DNA of 64,000 nucleotides, taken from NCBI GenBank assembly GCA_947501695.1, contig CANMWO010000001.1:124001-188000 (forward strand). Direction: 5' to 3'. Within the stretch, counting starts at the first letter, position 1, and every line of letters starts with the position of its first letter. Positions 35,734 through 45,094 of this stretch are shown in pieces. The notes under the pieces were generated by a model, which was not told where the DNA came from, searched no databases, and saw only the letters and a program-made list of their open reading frames with translations. Made by a program: the position numbers and the translations under genes. The stretch comes from an uncultured Sphingomonadaceae bacterium (GTDB lineage: Bacteria; Pseudomonadota; Alphaproteobacteria; Sphingomonadales; Sphingomonadaceae).

Positions 35734-38139
35734 TTAATAATCGAAGGTCAATGTTGCACCCAAGCGACGGCGATTGCCAGCGGTTGGAACATACACGGAA
35801 AAGAAGGGTGAACCGCCGATGTAGAACGAGTTTGACACATATTTTTTGTCAAACAGGTTTTTGCCCCAGACAGAAACCGACCAGCGGTCGCCGCGGATCC
35901 CAATCCGGCCATTTGTAAGGACCCTTGGTTCAATTGTTGCTACGTTGAGTTCTGATACATACTGCTTGGACTGACCAGCTACATCGACCCGGCTAAACAA
36001 TTCAAGCGAGTCCGAGATCGCGATATCGTATGATGCCCCGACGTTCCATTGGAGCTTGGAGGTCCGCTGCAAATCGTTGCCACCGATATCGCCATTTGCG
36101 TTACAGACTGTTCCGTCACCACAAAGATTGGCTCTCAATATCCGACTGGAAATCGTTCCATCATCATAGGTCGCATCGATGTAAGCGAGACCAGCGTTGA
36201 TGAATAGTCCTTCGATAGGTTCAATTGCACCTTCTACTTCAAGTCCCTTAATCGATGCGCCGCCGATATTCTGGGTGATAAGCGTCGTGGTCTGCGAGGC
36301 GCCGGTTGGCGCGACAGATAGCTGGAGATCGCCCCAGTCAATGTAGAAAGCGGCAAGGTTCAGCGTCGCCAACCCATTCATGAAGGTATTCTTCAGGCCA
36401 ATTTCATAGGTCCAGTTTGTATCTGGTCCGTAAAACTGTTCCTCCGCCAACAGTGGAGCGCCGCCTGGCAGGTTTGAGTTGTTAATGCCACCGGATTTGA
36501 TACCTTTAGCCACGGACGCATAAATTAAATTGTCCTCCGTGATTTTGAACGAGACATTGGCCCGTGGCGTAAAATAGCTATCTGAAAATTCATACGGATC
36601 CGGCGATGTCAGATCGATCTGGGTCTTTTCCTCATCTGTGTAACGCCCCTCCAATTCAAATACCAAACGCTCATCCATCAGAGGAACAGAAATACGTCCA
36701 AAAATCGCATTGGTATTCGTATTTGTAAATGTGTCGGAAGGGGTTGCAAATGATGGAACCGTCGTAATCGCCTCGGTGACAGGCGCGTCAAACACGGCGC
36801 CAGTACTGAAGTCCTGATCATCGCCATCCTGAATGAAGGCGCCGACCATTATATATATGCCGTTGTCGCCTTCATATTGCAGGCGAAATTCATGCGAATC
36901 ATATTCGTAACTACCAACCGGGTTAATGCTAAACGGGAAAACGACGTTGCCTTGAAACAGGTCGCCGTCAATTGGGTTACGCGCACTTTGACCAGCAGAG
37001 AAAACACTGCCTGACGAACGGCCAAACAGATAGTTTGCCGTAATTTGATCGGTCAGCTCCACTGCGACATTGGCGCGATAGATATCTGACTCTGATTCAA
37101 GCCCATAGGATACCGGGTCAATAACATAGCCTTCGGGAAAGTCGACCGACCCCGGAGGTGCTGGCGGATCAACTGAGAGTTCACCGCAGAATAGTTGATT
37201 TTCAACCGCAGCAGGTTCGAATGAAAATGTCGCAAAGCTAAATGCAAGCCCACCGACACTACAGTTAAAGTCACCTGCACCGCGGTCCAACCGATATTGT
37301 GCCCTGGATTCTGATGAGACATCAAAATTGTAATAATCAAAGTCGATTGTCACCGCCTCGATCGGACGGAAACTGGCACCAACGGTGAGTGACTGGTTGT
37401 CATAACCACCAATCCGGCCATTTGTGCCGGGATTAATCGTTGCCGCATTTGGAAAGTTATTCTTCCAGTCACCGTCATACTCCGAAAAACCAAGTCCAAG
37501 CCGCATAGCGAGCATGTTATCGATCAATGGAACGCTGAGATTACCTGAAATATCGAAGCCCTTATTCTCGGAAACCTCGATTTCGCCGCTCGCTGAAATT
37601 TCGGTTAGACTTCGGTTTGTCGTCACATAGTTGATTGCACCAGCAAAAGCATTGGCACCGTAAAGTGCGCTCTGCGGGCCCTTTACGACTTCGACTCGCT
37701 CGAGATTGGTAGATCCAATATCTACCGCATACTGACGCGGAATATATATGCCATCGATAAACGTTGAAACGTTCTGCTCGAGGTTGTTAATCGAGAACTG
37801 CGTGGTGCCGCGAATAGTCGGTGTTCCGAAACCGCCATTCGAGAAATCTTCGAACACCAGGCCAGGCGTCAACAGCGCAACATCTTCCAGTTCGGAAATC
37901 GACCGGCGCTGTATTTCTTCTGCAGAGAAAGCCGTAATGGCACCGGGGATTTCCTGAAGGTTCTCCTCCACTTTTCGAGCTGTCACGACAATCATATTGT
38001 TGTCTTCGTCCGCAGCGACGGAATCGCTGGTTTGAGCAATCGCCGCACTAGTTGGTAAAAATGCCATTGCGGTTATTGCTGTGGTTCCCAGAGCCGTAAG
38101 GACGGCTGCACTCATTTTGCTATTTTTACTCTTGGACAT
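35734..38139 (-). CDS. TonB-dependent receptor
   Basis: This 801-aa outer-membrane receptor has a signal peptide ending AIAQ and a TonB box-like 'NNMIVVTARKVEENLQ'. The plug domain follows (AITAFSAEEIQRRSISELEDVALLTPG ... YGANAFAGAINYVTT), then a 22-strand barrel of about 650 residues ending 'RRRLGATLTFDY'. The sequence is of the sphingomonad catabolic-receptor type rather than a known siderophore receptor. It sits mid-operon with DUF3598, NTF2-like and MmgE/PrpD genes upstream, so it likely imports their substrate. Confidence 0.95.
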   Translation of the reverse strand: MSKSKNSKMSAAVLTALGTTAITAMAFLPTSAAIAQTSDSVAADEDNNMIVVTARKVEENLQEIPGAITAFSAEEIQRRSISELEDVALLTPGLVFEDFSNGGFGTPTIRGTTQFSINNLEQNVSTFIDGIYIPRQYAVDIGSTNLERVEVVKGPQSALYGANAFAGAINYVTTNRSLTEISASGEIEVSENKGFDISGNLSVPLIDNMLAMRLGLGFSEYDGDWKNNFPNAATINPGTNGRIGGYDNQSLTVGASFRPIEAVTIDFDYYNFDVSSESRAQYRLDRGAGDFNCSVGGLAFSFATFSFEPAAVENQLFCGELSVDPPAPPGSVDFPEGYVIDPVSYGLESESDIYRANVAVELTDQITANYLFGRSSGSVFSAGQSARNPIDGDLFQGNVVFPFSINPVGSYEYDSHEFRLQYEGDNGIYIMVGAFIQDGDDQDFSTGAVFDAPVTEAITTVPSFATPSDTFTNTNTNAIFGRISVPLMDERLVFELEGRYTDEEKTQIDLTSPDPYEFSDSYFTPRANVSFKITEDNLIYASVAKGIKSGGINNSNLPGGAPLLAEEQFYGPDTNWTYEIGLKNTFMNGLATLNLAAFYIDWGDLQLSVAPTGASQTTTLITQNIGGASIKGLEVEGAIEPIEGLFINAGLAYIDATYDDGTISSRILRANLCGDGTVCNANGDIGGNDLQRTSKLQWNVGASYDIAISDSLELFSRVDVAGQSKQYVSELNVATIEPRVLTNGRIGIRGDRWSVSVWGKNLFDKKYVSNSFYIGGSPFFSVYVPTAGNRRRLGATLTFDY

Positions 38140-38341
38140 AAAAAATCCCCCTCGATGAAAAATTGGCCTCCCAGACCGGCTTTCTTCTGCTGCAAGTGTA
38201 TCAAGGGAATGAAGCGCAAATAGCTCTTACCAAAGAGTCTCCACCAGTTGGTTAAAAATCCATCAAATTGCTTAAGGGTCGGTGACTTCGAAAAATGAGC
38301 TCATCCAAATATGAAGGCACGAGGGACAGAGAGCCATTTCG

Positions 38342-38857
38342 CTAGCCTTTAGGCGGATCAAAATTGTCCCAATTTTGCCAGTCAGCAGTGACGAAATGCT
38401 CATCGATTAATGTCCGCATATAGCATTTGCCATCGCGAAACCATTGCCAGGTCCGGGCCCGTTCTTTGACATCCTTGTCAACCTGAATCATTTCATAAAG
38501 ATAGACACCGGGCTCATCCTTGCGCACCCAGTTCAAGCATGTAGAAAGACCATTGTCATCGGGCTGCATGGCTGCCGCCCAACCTTTGATCAGATCATTA
38601 TCCCACCATATCCGACCATCTTTGTAATTTGCGGGAAACTCGCGTGTCTCGCTTTTCCCATCGTCCCAAAAATAATAGTTGGTCTGATGATAGTCGGAGG
38701 GTTTGCCATCCTCGGGGATACGGCAGATTAGCCGCGACTTGTGCGCGTCGATCAATTCTCCGGTGATTGCATCATAATAGCGATAAACGCCTTCCCAGAC
38801 GCCTTCATTGGCTGCCAGCAGCGGCATATTCTTTCTGAGTTCCTCGGGTTGTGCCAT
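38342..38857 (-). CDS. DUF3598-like lipocalin-fold protein
   Basis: This 171-aa cytoplasmic protein begins MAQPEELRKNMPLLAANEGVWEG. The pattern 'WEGVYRYYDAITGELIDAHKSRLICRIP' and the many Trp/Tyr (YYFWDDGKSETREFPANY, TWQWFRDGKCYMR) suggest a beta-barrel calycin related to DUF3598. Such barrels bind hydrophobic ligands. The assignment is from sequence character and context. It is 36 bp downstream of the NTF2-like gene and in the same operon. Confidence 0.65.
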   Translation of the reverse strand: MAQPEELRKNMPLLAANEGVWEGVYRYYDAITGELIDAHKSRLICRIPEDGKPSDYHQTNYYFWDDGKSETREFPANYKDGRIWWDNDLIKGWAAAMQPDDNGLSTCLNWVRKDEPGVYLYEMIQVDKDVKERARTWQWFRDGKCYMRTLIDEHFVTADWQNWDNFDPPKG

Positions 38858-38893
38858 GGGTTGTCTCCTATGTTATCTAAATAAAAAGCTAGT

Positions 38894-39304
38894 TTAAGTG
38901 CTCGATCCGACTTCAAAGCCTTTGCTCAACGGTGCTGAGGCAAAGATCAGGATATCGTGGAGTTTACCGTCTTCACCAACTTCGAAGAAATTGCAGTTGG
39001 ACATGTGGGTTTCTTCACCCTCATCATCGGTCAGCGAGATGTTGAAGCGCACAGCCAGGCGGTTTTCTTCCGGGTCAGCCACAGCGATAAAATCACGAAA
39101 GTTGACGACAGGAAAGCTGGTGATAAAATCTTCCAGATGATCGCGCAGCGCCGTCCAGCCCGTATAGGTAAAATTGCTGCTCGGGATCCGCATTTCGCAA
39201 TCCTCCGATATGCCTGCCATAACGCCATCCAGATCATGGGCGTTGAGCTTCTTGAAGAAATTTTCGATACCTGCAGTCACAAGCTGTTCTCTCGATAACG
39301 CCAT
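38894..39304 (-). CDS. NTF2-like / SnoaL-like protein
   Basis: This 136-aa protein has an NTF2-like cone fold: helix 'ENFFKKLNAHDLDGVMAGISEDCEMRIPSSNFTYTGWTALRDHLEDFITSFP', then strands 'NRLAVRFNISLTDDEGEETHMSNCNFFEV'. The family includes ketosteroid isomerase and SnoaL cyclases, and members act as small isomerases, cyclases or hydratases. The ATG overlaps the MmgE/PrpD stop by one base (TAATG), so the two are translationally coupled. The reaction is unknown. Confidence 0.82.
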   Translation of the reverse strand: MALSREQLVTAGIENFFKKLNAHDLDGVMAGISEDCEMRIPSSNFTYTGWTALRDHLEDFITSFPVVNFRDFIAVADPEENRLAVRFNISLTDDEGEETHMSNCNFFEVGEDGKLHDILIFASAPLSKGFEVGSST

Positions 39305-40722
39305 TACGTATCTCCTCTTGATTGGGTGACCGTGTCCATAACGTCCCTGCTGTTCGGATAGGGGCTCGATTGCTCAACAATGGCAAACAGCTCGGCTGGA
39401 TCCCGGTCAAAAGCGGCCGCAGCAAAACACTGGCTGACCTTAGTCAATTCATCTGCACGGCTAAGTGGTCGCAACGGGGAACCGAACGGCATATCCACAG
39501 TCTGTTTTATGGTTCGGCCATCATTTAGCTCGAGCACGATTTTTTGCGGTGACAAAGCATTGGGATCCGGATTGTCATCCAGAATGACATGAATTTTTGC
39601 CGCATCATCAAGGGTCTGCGGATTGCTGAAGCTTTCAACGGTGAAGAGCGCCGGATCAATTTTGCGCTGGCGTATCATCATCGGCGCAATGAACTCCAGA
39701 CATAATCGGGCATAGGCGGGTTCCATATCCGGGTTGCAGGTGCGGCCAACCAGAAGCATGATGAGAGGCGGCACATGCGCTGTCAGGCTCACGATATCCT
39801 CCATTTCAAAATCATACTCCGCACGCATATCCATTAACGCGGTCAATGTCGCCTGGGTCGCTCTACCCGCTGGAAAGGGCTTGTGCGCCACTTCCGTAAT
39901 TTTCCACGGCTTAGCCCAGTTGCTCAAATGCGACTCCAAGTCTGTACCTTGCTCGATCAGATTGAAAAATCCGAATTTGCCATCGACTACGTCATGCGGA
40001 CCAGTCATTCCAGATACCACCAAATCTGCGGCAGTTAAGGCAGACCTTGCAGCAATTCCTATTTGCAGCGGTAAGGTTTCCGATCCCTCCCAATGCGCCT
40101 GCATGGTTCCGGAAACCTGACTATAGGCAATACCCATGAGGTCGATCATTTGAACCTGATCAAACTTGCGAAGTCGACCAATGGCCATGGCCGCGCCCAT
40201 CAGTCCAGCAACTGAAGGCCTGAAAAATCGCGGTTCCGTTTTGGCCGCCGCGCCGAAAAACACTGCTGTTTCCACTCCGACTATCAGGGCCAGGAGCATC
40301 TCGTCGAGCTGCACCGGGTGCTCCTCAACTTCAGACAGCATTGCGGCCGTCGTTGTGCAAAGCGCAATAACCACTGACGGTTCGTGCAGTGCATCCCATT
40401 CCAACGCGTGAATCTGAAAGCCATTTACCACGGCGGCCGAATGCGGCGACAGCCGGATGCCTTCACGGCCTAAGATACGGCAGGTTCCCGTCCTGTCACC
40501 ATCCCATTGCTTCGCTGCCGCCAATATCTTATCGCTCGCACGGTTGCATTTTCCAGCAACGCCAACGGCCAGAGTATCGGCAAGAAAGGTCTTGGCATGG
40601 CGCACTGTCTCTGCGGGTAGATCGGAAAAACTGCTGGAAAGCACGCATTCGATCAACCTGTCCGTGGTCGGACTGCTGTCACGCGATGCCTCATACTCGC
40701 TGCTGCCAGATTGTAATGTCAT
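39304..40722 (-). CDS. MmgE/PrpD family protein
   Basis: This 472-aa protein has the MmgE/PrpD fold, with the N-terminal 'LIECVLSSSFSDLPAETVRHAKTFLADTLAVGVAG' and 'AAVVNGFQIHALEWDALHEPS' (the family HxLDxDDxH region is here HALEWDALHE). The C-terminal part has 'KPFPAGRATQATLTALMDM'. The family includes 2-methylcitrate dehydratase, cis-aconitate decarboxylase and iminodisuccinate epimerase, so the reaction is probably a dehydration, decarboxylation or epimerisation of a polycarboxylate. I used the ATG at 40722 rather than the TTG at 40749. Confidence 0.87.
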   Translation of the reverse strand: MTLQSGSSEYEASRDSSPTTDRLIECVLSSSFSDLPAETVRHAKTFLADTLAVGVAGKCNRASDKILAAAKQWDGDRTGTCRILGREGIRLSPHSAAVVNGFQIHALEWDALHEPSVVIALCTTTAAMLSEVEEHPVQLDEMLLALIVGVETAVFFGAAAKTEPRFFRPSVAGLMGAAMAIGRLRKFDQVQMIDLMGIAYSQVSGTMQAHWEGSETLPLQIGIAARSALTAADLVVSGMTGPHDVVDGKFGFFNLIEQGTDLESHLSNWAKPWKITEVAHKPFPAGRATQATLTALMDMRAEYDFEMEDIVSLTAHVPPLIMLLVGRTCNPDMEPAYARLCLEFIAPMMIRQRKIDPALFTVESFSNPQTLDDAAKIHVILDDNPDPNALSPQKIVLELNDGRTIKQTVDMPFGSPLRPLSRADELTKVSQCFAAAAFDRDPAELFAIVEQSSPYPNSRDVMDTVTQSRGDT

Positions 40723-40797
40723 GGCCAAACGAATAGCTATTCTGATCAAACGCCGGAACGATGAATGCCGGTTGACCGCGCAACGGATAAATAGATC

Positions 40798-42036
40798 TTA
40801 ATTGTCCAATGCTTCCAATATGATATTTGGAATGAAACTATTATCCCATTCTGGCTCTTTCGGCGGGCTATCGCCCATACGCAAAATGACGAGCTTCTTG
40901 GACGGGATAATATAAGTAACTTGATTGCCGTTACCATCGAACAAAAACAGATCGTCGGCGAGATAGGCCGCACTGTGCAATACTTTTGGAGCTTGGGAGG
41001 CGGGCCCCATAAAGCCACGCCGCTCCTCATAGGGCGACCCGATCCAGACACCAAGACCATAATAGGGATTGGTTGCCGAAGCCGTGCGCATCTGATCGAC
41101 ATAGCCTTCCGGCAGCAATGGCGCACCATCGATTTTCCCGTCATTTACCAACAATATGCCCAGCTTTAGCCAGCTTTCCGCAGGTAGCAGCATACAGCAG
41201 CCAGAATGCGCGAGACCGCCGTCCCGATTGAGCCAGATAGTGCCGCCCGGCGCGCCGATTTTTTGCAAAATCTCGGTGCCGATAAATTCTTCATATTGTC
41301 GGCCGGTCGCCCGTTCGATGACGATAGCAACCAAATCGCCAGTAGCATTGTTGTAAGAATATTTTGTTCCGGGCGTGTCGGTTAACGGATATTCGTCGAT
41401 AATATACTGGCCATGATAAGGATCGAGATACGCTCGCGGAAAGGGACTATCGGGATCCATGGCAAAGCTTTGTTCCAGCAGCCCACTTGTCATGGAAAGC
41501 ATGTGACGGACAGTCATGCTTTCTTTTGGTGTTCCCTTCCACTCGACAATGAAGTCAGAGAGTTTTTGATTAAGATTTTTGATATCACCGAGCGCGATCG
41601 CTCGCCCTATCGCGATAGCACTAAGGGGTTTCGACAGGGATTTGGATACCATTGGCGTAGCAGCTGAGTTACCATCAAAATATTGCTCGGCAGCCAGCTT
41701 TCCATCATGCCAGACGAGCAGCGCAGAGCTATTATTTGCGGCGGCATAGCCGACTATTTTTTCAACTGCTGATGGTGGTAGCACATCAGCCGATACGTCA
41801 GGTAGATTGGGCTGTGCGGCTCCCAGCACCGGTGCCATCACATCATATTCCAGCCGTTCCCGCGCCGCGAGCGCAGCAAACCGCTTCTGATAAAGCACCT
41901 CTGAGTCCGCAGGGCGATCTTGCCAAGATGCAGACATCTGCGTCTCTGCCGGTTGGGAGATTTCTTTGTCTGCTGACGACGCACAGGCACCAACGCCCAA
42001 GATCAGCGAAAGCACCAAGAATCGGAAACGTCTCAA
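40798..42036 (-). CDS. Class C beta-lactamase-like serine hydrolase, lipoprotein
   Basis: This 412-aa protein has a lipobox (LILGVGAC). The catalytic SxxK is within 'VSKSLSKPLSAIAIGRAIALGDI' and the Tyr motif is YSYNN; 'LHSAAYLADDLFLFDGNGNQV' lies where the KTG-like strand is expected. These enzymes are usually esterases or peptidases rather than antibiotic-hydrolysing. I chose a TTG start at 42036 (M-RRFRFLVLSLILGVGAC) with an AAGGAT site, 4 bp after the upstream stop. The frame is open to 42093, but that would overlap the upstream gene by 53 bp. Confidence 0.85.
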   Translation of the reverse strand: MRRFRFLVLSLILGVGACASSADKEISQPAETQMSASWQDRPADSEVLYQKRFAALAARERLEYDVMAPVLGAAQPNLPDVSADVLPPSAVEKIVGYAAANNSSALLVWHDGKLAAEQYFDGNSAATPMVSKSLSKPLSAIAIGRAIALGDIKNLNQKLSDFIVEWKGTPKESMTVRHMLSMTSGLLEQSFAMDPDSPFPRAYLDPYHGQYIIDEYPLTDTPGTKYSYNNATGDLVAIVIERATGRQYEEFIGTEILQKIGAPGGTIWLNRDGGLAHSGCCMLLPAESWLKLGILLVNDGKIDGAPLLPEGYVDQMRTASATNPYYGLGVWIGSPYEERRGFMGPASQAPKVLHSAAYLADDLFLFDGNGNQVTYIIPSKKLVILRMGDSPPKEPEWDNSFIPNIILEALDN

Positions 42037-42040
42037 ATAC

Positions 42041-42400
42041 TTATCCTTCTGCAATTTCTTTAAGGACAGCGGAATAACGCTCGCCGGAATCATTCTGTTC
42101 CTGCTCTTTGGCCTTCTTGATGGTCACATAATAGAGACGGTCCAGAAATGCCTGACGACGCTCTTCCCGGGCGAGGATCGTGGCTTCATCCGGCTCGAAA
42201 TCGTCCACTTCTTGATCAATCATGATGCCTTTGGCAGTGGCAATTTTTTCGACTGTATCGAGCCGGTCCCGCATCACACAAAACTCACCAGCCAAAACCA
42301 TGATCATGGACATGGCTTCGTCGATACCATCCACTTCAAAAAACTTCGGCCGCTTGCCCTTGGCATGGCGCGTGACGGTTGGTTCTATTGATTTTTCCAT
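42041..42400 (-). CDS. Unrecognised 119-aa protein between hydrolase and methyltransferase genes
   Basis: This small soluble, mainly helical, acidic protein (MEKSIEPTVTRHAKGKRPKF, then a Met-rich helix DEAMSMIMVLAGEFCVMRDRLDTVEKIA and a charged C-terminus AREERRQAFLDRLYY) is not one I recognise. The gene abuts the methyltransferase stop exactly (42401/42400) and ends 4 bp before the hydrolase start, so it is firmly in the operon. It could be a small partner subunit of the methyltransferase; that is speculation. Confidence 0.7.
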   Translation of the reverse strand: MEKSIEPTVTRHAKGKRPKFFEVDGIDEAMSMIMVLAGEFCVMRDRLDTVEKIATAKGIMIDQEVDDFEPDEATILAREERRQAFLDRLYYVTIKKAKEQEQNDSGERYSAVLKEIAEG

Positions 42401-43594
42401 CTAACCCGCCTTCCTTGCAATGAGCACTTCCCAGCCGCCGCCGGGCGCATATTCGCCAGCGACAAATTCACGCTCACCCTGATCCGTTTCGTCTGATGCA
42501 AAAGCTTCAAGGCCAGCCATAGGTGCGTTGTCAAATGACACCGCATCAGCCGAAAATCCTGCATCGATAGCTAGCTTGATCTGATCTATTTCGCGCATCG
42601 CGCCCCAAAAGGGTTCGTTATTATAATAGGTCTCATTATCTAGAATGAACTGCATGAACGGCCCCATTTTGTGGAACGGCGGCAAGTCGGCATGGATCAT
42701 ATAACCACCTGGCTTCAGGAGCCGATGACACTCGCGAATAATTTCTGGCATCGCCTTGCCGCTCGTTTCGTGGAGCAGGATATGACTGACAATCAGATCG
42801 AAGCTTTCATCATCAAACCCAGTTGTTTCGGCATCGCGCTGCAAGAAGCCCACTTCCATTCCCTTTGCTGCAGCACGCGCATGGGCGTAGCGAACACACG
42901 GGCCGCCAACATCAATACCCGTAACACTGGCTTCTGGAAAAAGCTCTTTATAGGGCAGCGTTGAATGGCCGACAGTGCAACCCATATCGAGAATATCCCT
43001 GGGCTCAAACCCGTCCAGATTGCGTTTGATATAATTGCAAACCGACCGTCCCATATCATCATTGTCTGGCCCCATCATTCCCATTGAGTAGAGATACACT
43101 CCGCGGTCGTAGAGCGCGCCGGCAGTTACATCAGCGTCCGTCGCAGCAGAGGCATATCCGCCGGGCATGCAATGAATATCAATCGCGCTGATGTAGCGAG
43201 GCACTTCGAATTCGGTGCTTGATTCCAAGGGGGCATTGGATTGAGCAGATAGTTGCTGGGCTTTCGCATTGATATCATCCTGATCCCGCGCCAACGGTTC
43301 GATCACCGAATCCCAAAGCAATTCCTGTGCGATCCGATTGGCAGACGCATAGGCTTGGAAATAGGGATCAACTACCATGGTCGAACGAATGTCATGGCGA
43401 TCCACCGGTTTATGCCCATGCTGTTTTTCAAATTGCCGAGATGCGCGACCTTCAAATACCGGCGTAAGGCCAGGAAGCAGATCATTTTGGACAAATTGTT
43501 TCAGGCTTTTGGTAAAATCCTGTCGCATGCGATCATCATGATCTCCAACGACCAGAATATCATGCTTTGCTTGTCCGGATACATAGTGCTGCAT
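42401..43594 (-). CDS. Class I SAM-dependent methyltransferase with long N-terminal domain (copy 1)
   Basis: This 397-aa protein has an unfamiliar N-terminal region of ~190 residues containing 'EVPRYISAIDIHCMPGGY'. The Rossmann methyltransferase core follows: motif I ILDMGCTVGHS, acidic 'VTGIDVGGPCVRYAHARA', motif IV-V 'DLIVSHILLHET', 'HRLLKPGGYMIHADLP'. A paralogue lies at 46326 in the divergent operon. The methyl acceptor is unknown. It is the first gene of the leftward operon, with a 231-bp divergent promoter region before the cytochrome gene. Confidence 0.88.
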   Translation of the reverse strand: MQHYVSGQAKHDILVVGDHDDRMRQDFTKSLKQFVQNDLLPGLTPVFEGRASRQFEKQHGHKPVDRHDIRSTMVVDPYFQAYASANRIAQELLWDSVIEPLARDQDDINAKAQQLSAQSNAPLESSTEFEVPRYISAIDIHCMPGGYASAATDADVTAGALYDRGVYLYSMGMMGPDNDDMGRSVCNYIKRNLDGFEPRDILDMGCTVGHSTLPYKELFPEASVTGIDVGGPCVRYAHARAAAKGMEVGFLQRDAETTGFDDESFDLIVSHILLHETSGKAMPEIIRECHRLLKPGGYMIHADLPPFHKMGPFMQFILDNETYYNNEPFWGAMREIDQIKLAIDAGFSADAVSFDNAPMAGLEAFASDETDQGEREFVAGEYAPGGGWEVLIARKAG

Positions 43595-43825
43595 AATTTT
43601 TGCTCCTTGGGGGTATGGCCGCGATACACAGGCGCGACCGGCCGATTTTATCTCATATTATTTGACTATATTCGCCTCTGTTTTCCGACAGTGGATGCAA
43701 TTGCAAAACTATCCGACAAGCGGTCACACTTTTCATCAATCGAGCGGGATCAGACAGTCCAACTATGGTCAGCATGATTTGAAACCGATATTTTGGCTCA
43801 GGCTGAGTGAATAGGGAGCGATATT

Positions 43826-45094
43826 TTGGTCAAGGACTCTGTGGCTGAGGAACAGCAAGGACTAACGAAAATTCTAGGCCATTGGGTAGAATATGCCTGG
43901 GCGCTGGCATTCTTTGTACACAGCATAATAAACACCCTGTTGCCGCGGACGGACAAGGCCGATGCCATGCGAGAAGTGCTGCGTGGCTGGCACTATGCGG
44001 TGGGTACGATTGTTGGCATATTGAGTATCTGGGTCCTGATCCGGTTATGGAAACGCCGTCATGTTCCGGTCAACAGCAACATGTCCGCACTGGCCAATCG
44101 CTGGTCTTTTGCATTGGTGCTTTTCACCGCAGCATTACTGTTCATTGCGCCGTTATTCGGTATTTTTAATGCATGGGCCAATGGTCTGGCCATCCATTTT
44201 GGGCCTCTCCCGGCCTTCCCCTCCTTAATGGGAGAGAACCGGGCGGTCTGGCTGTTCGCAGGATATTTCCACGCCGGCATCGGTTTTTCGGTTTTGTTTT
44301 TGACGCTAACGACGTTGCTCACTTCCGGTTACTTCTTGCTCCGTTATGGTCAGGGACTGTTCACCGGTTTTCCGCCAGGGTTTGGCCTGTTCATGTTGCT
44401 CAGCGCGATTGTTTCAATTTACGCCGCGACAACCTTCAGCGGACCGGAACCTGGACCGCGTGCTGTGGCGATTTTTCTCGCCATCTGCCTGGCTGCTTGG
44501 GGACTCGCGCGCTTGCTAAAACGGCAGCCGTCAAAAACCGTTAATGCTTTTTCCGGTCGTGCCGGTCTTGGTATAGTCGCGTTAATATCGGCGCTGGTAG
44601 TGAGCGCTGCCGGTCTTTACGGCCCCTATGCTTTGTTCCGGGTCAGTCCGATCGAAATGGGCGAGAGGATTGAGGCGCCCGAAGGCGTAACGTCTCATCC
44701 GGATCCTGAAATCATCGTGCAAGTGACCCCAGAAACGGCACTAGAACGTGATGTCCGGGCAGAAAATTTCAAATGGTGTGGCTTTTGTCATACCATGAAC
44801 AAAGGCGGCAAGCATTTGGCGGGACCAAATCTCTACGGGATATTCGGTCGCCGGGTTGGGACAGTTCCCAACTTTACCTTTACCGAAAATTTTGCTGCCC
44901 GCGGGAAGGCTGGAGAAGTCTGGACAGAGGAACTGATGGACGAGCTGGTTGCCGACCCTGACGCATTTGCCCCCGGCACGACGATGGTTGTCTCATCGGG
45001 CAACGTCAAAGACCCTGAACGCCGAGCTGCACTGATCAATATCCTGAAGAAAGAGACCATGGGTGAAGCTATTGAAGAAGTACCCGCACCATGA
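43826..45094 (+). CDS. Membrane b561-like domain fused to a c-type cytochrome
   Basis: This 422-aa protein has about eight N-terminal membrane helices with His residues in b561-like contexts (LGHWVEYAWALAFFVHSI, LRGWHYAVGTIVG, AGYFHAGIGFSVL). A single periplasmic c-type cytochrome domain follows, with CGFCH at residues 318-322, 'LAGPNLYGIFGRRVG' after it and a likely Met ligand in PGTTMVV. The layout is that of a quinol-to-cytochrome or donor-to-quinone redox module. TTG at 43826 follows GGGAG. The stop overlaps the MFS ATG (ATGA). Confidence 0.85.
   Translation: MVKDSVAEEQQGLTKILGHWVEYAWALAFFVHSIINTLLPRTDKADAMREVLRGWHYAVGTIVGILSIWVLIRLWKRRHVPVNSNMSALANRWSFALVLFTAALLFIAPLFGIFNAWANGLAIHFGPLPAFPSLMGENRAVWLFAGYFHAGIGFSVLFLTLTTLLTSGYFLLRYGQGLFTGFPPGFGLFMLLSAIVSIYAATTFSGPEPGPRAVAIFLAICLAAWGLARLLKRQPSKTVNAFSGRAGLGIVALISALVVSAAGLYGPYALFRVSPIEMGERIEAPEGVTSHPDPEIIVQVTPETALERDVRAENFKWCGFCHTMNKGGKHLAGPNLYGIFGRRVGTVPNFTFTENFAARGKAGEVWTEELMDELVADPDAFAPGTTMVVSSGNVKDPERRAALINILKKETMGEAIEEVPAP

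Noticed and set aside
40798-42036. Possible antibiotic-resistance beta-lactamase
   Set aside because: It has the class C fold motifs, but the sequence and operon context fit an esterase/peptidase-type serine hydrolase.
43936-43960. GCGGACGG text within the cytochrome gene, similar to the tRNA-Leu 3' end
   Set aside because: Only eight bases match; too short for an attachment-site copy.
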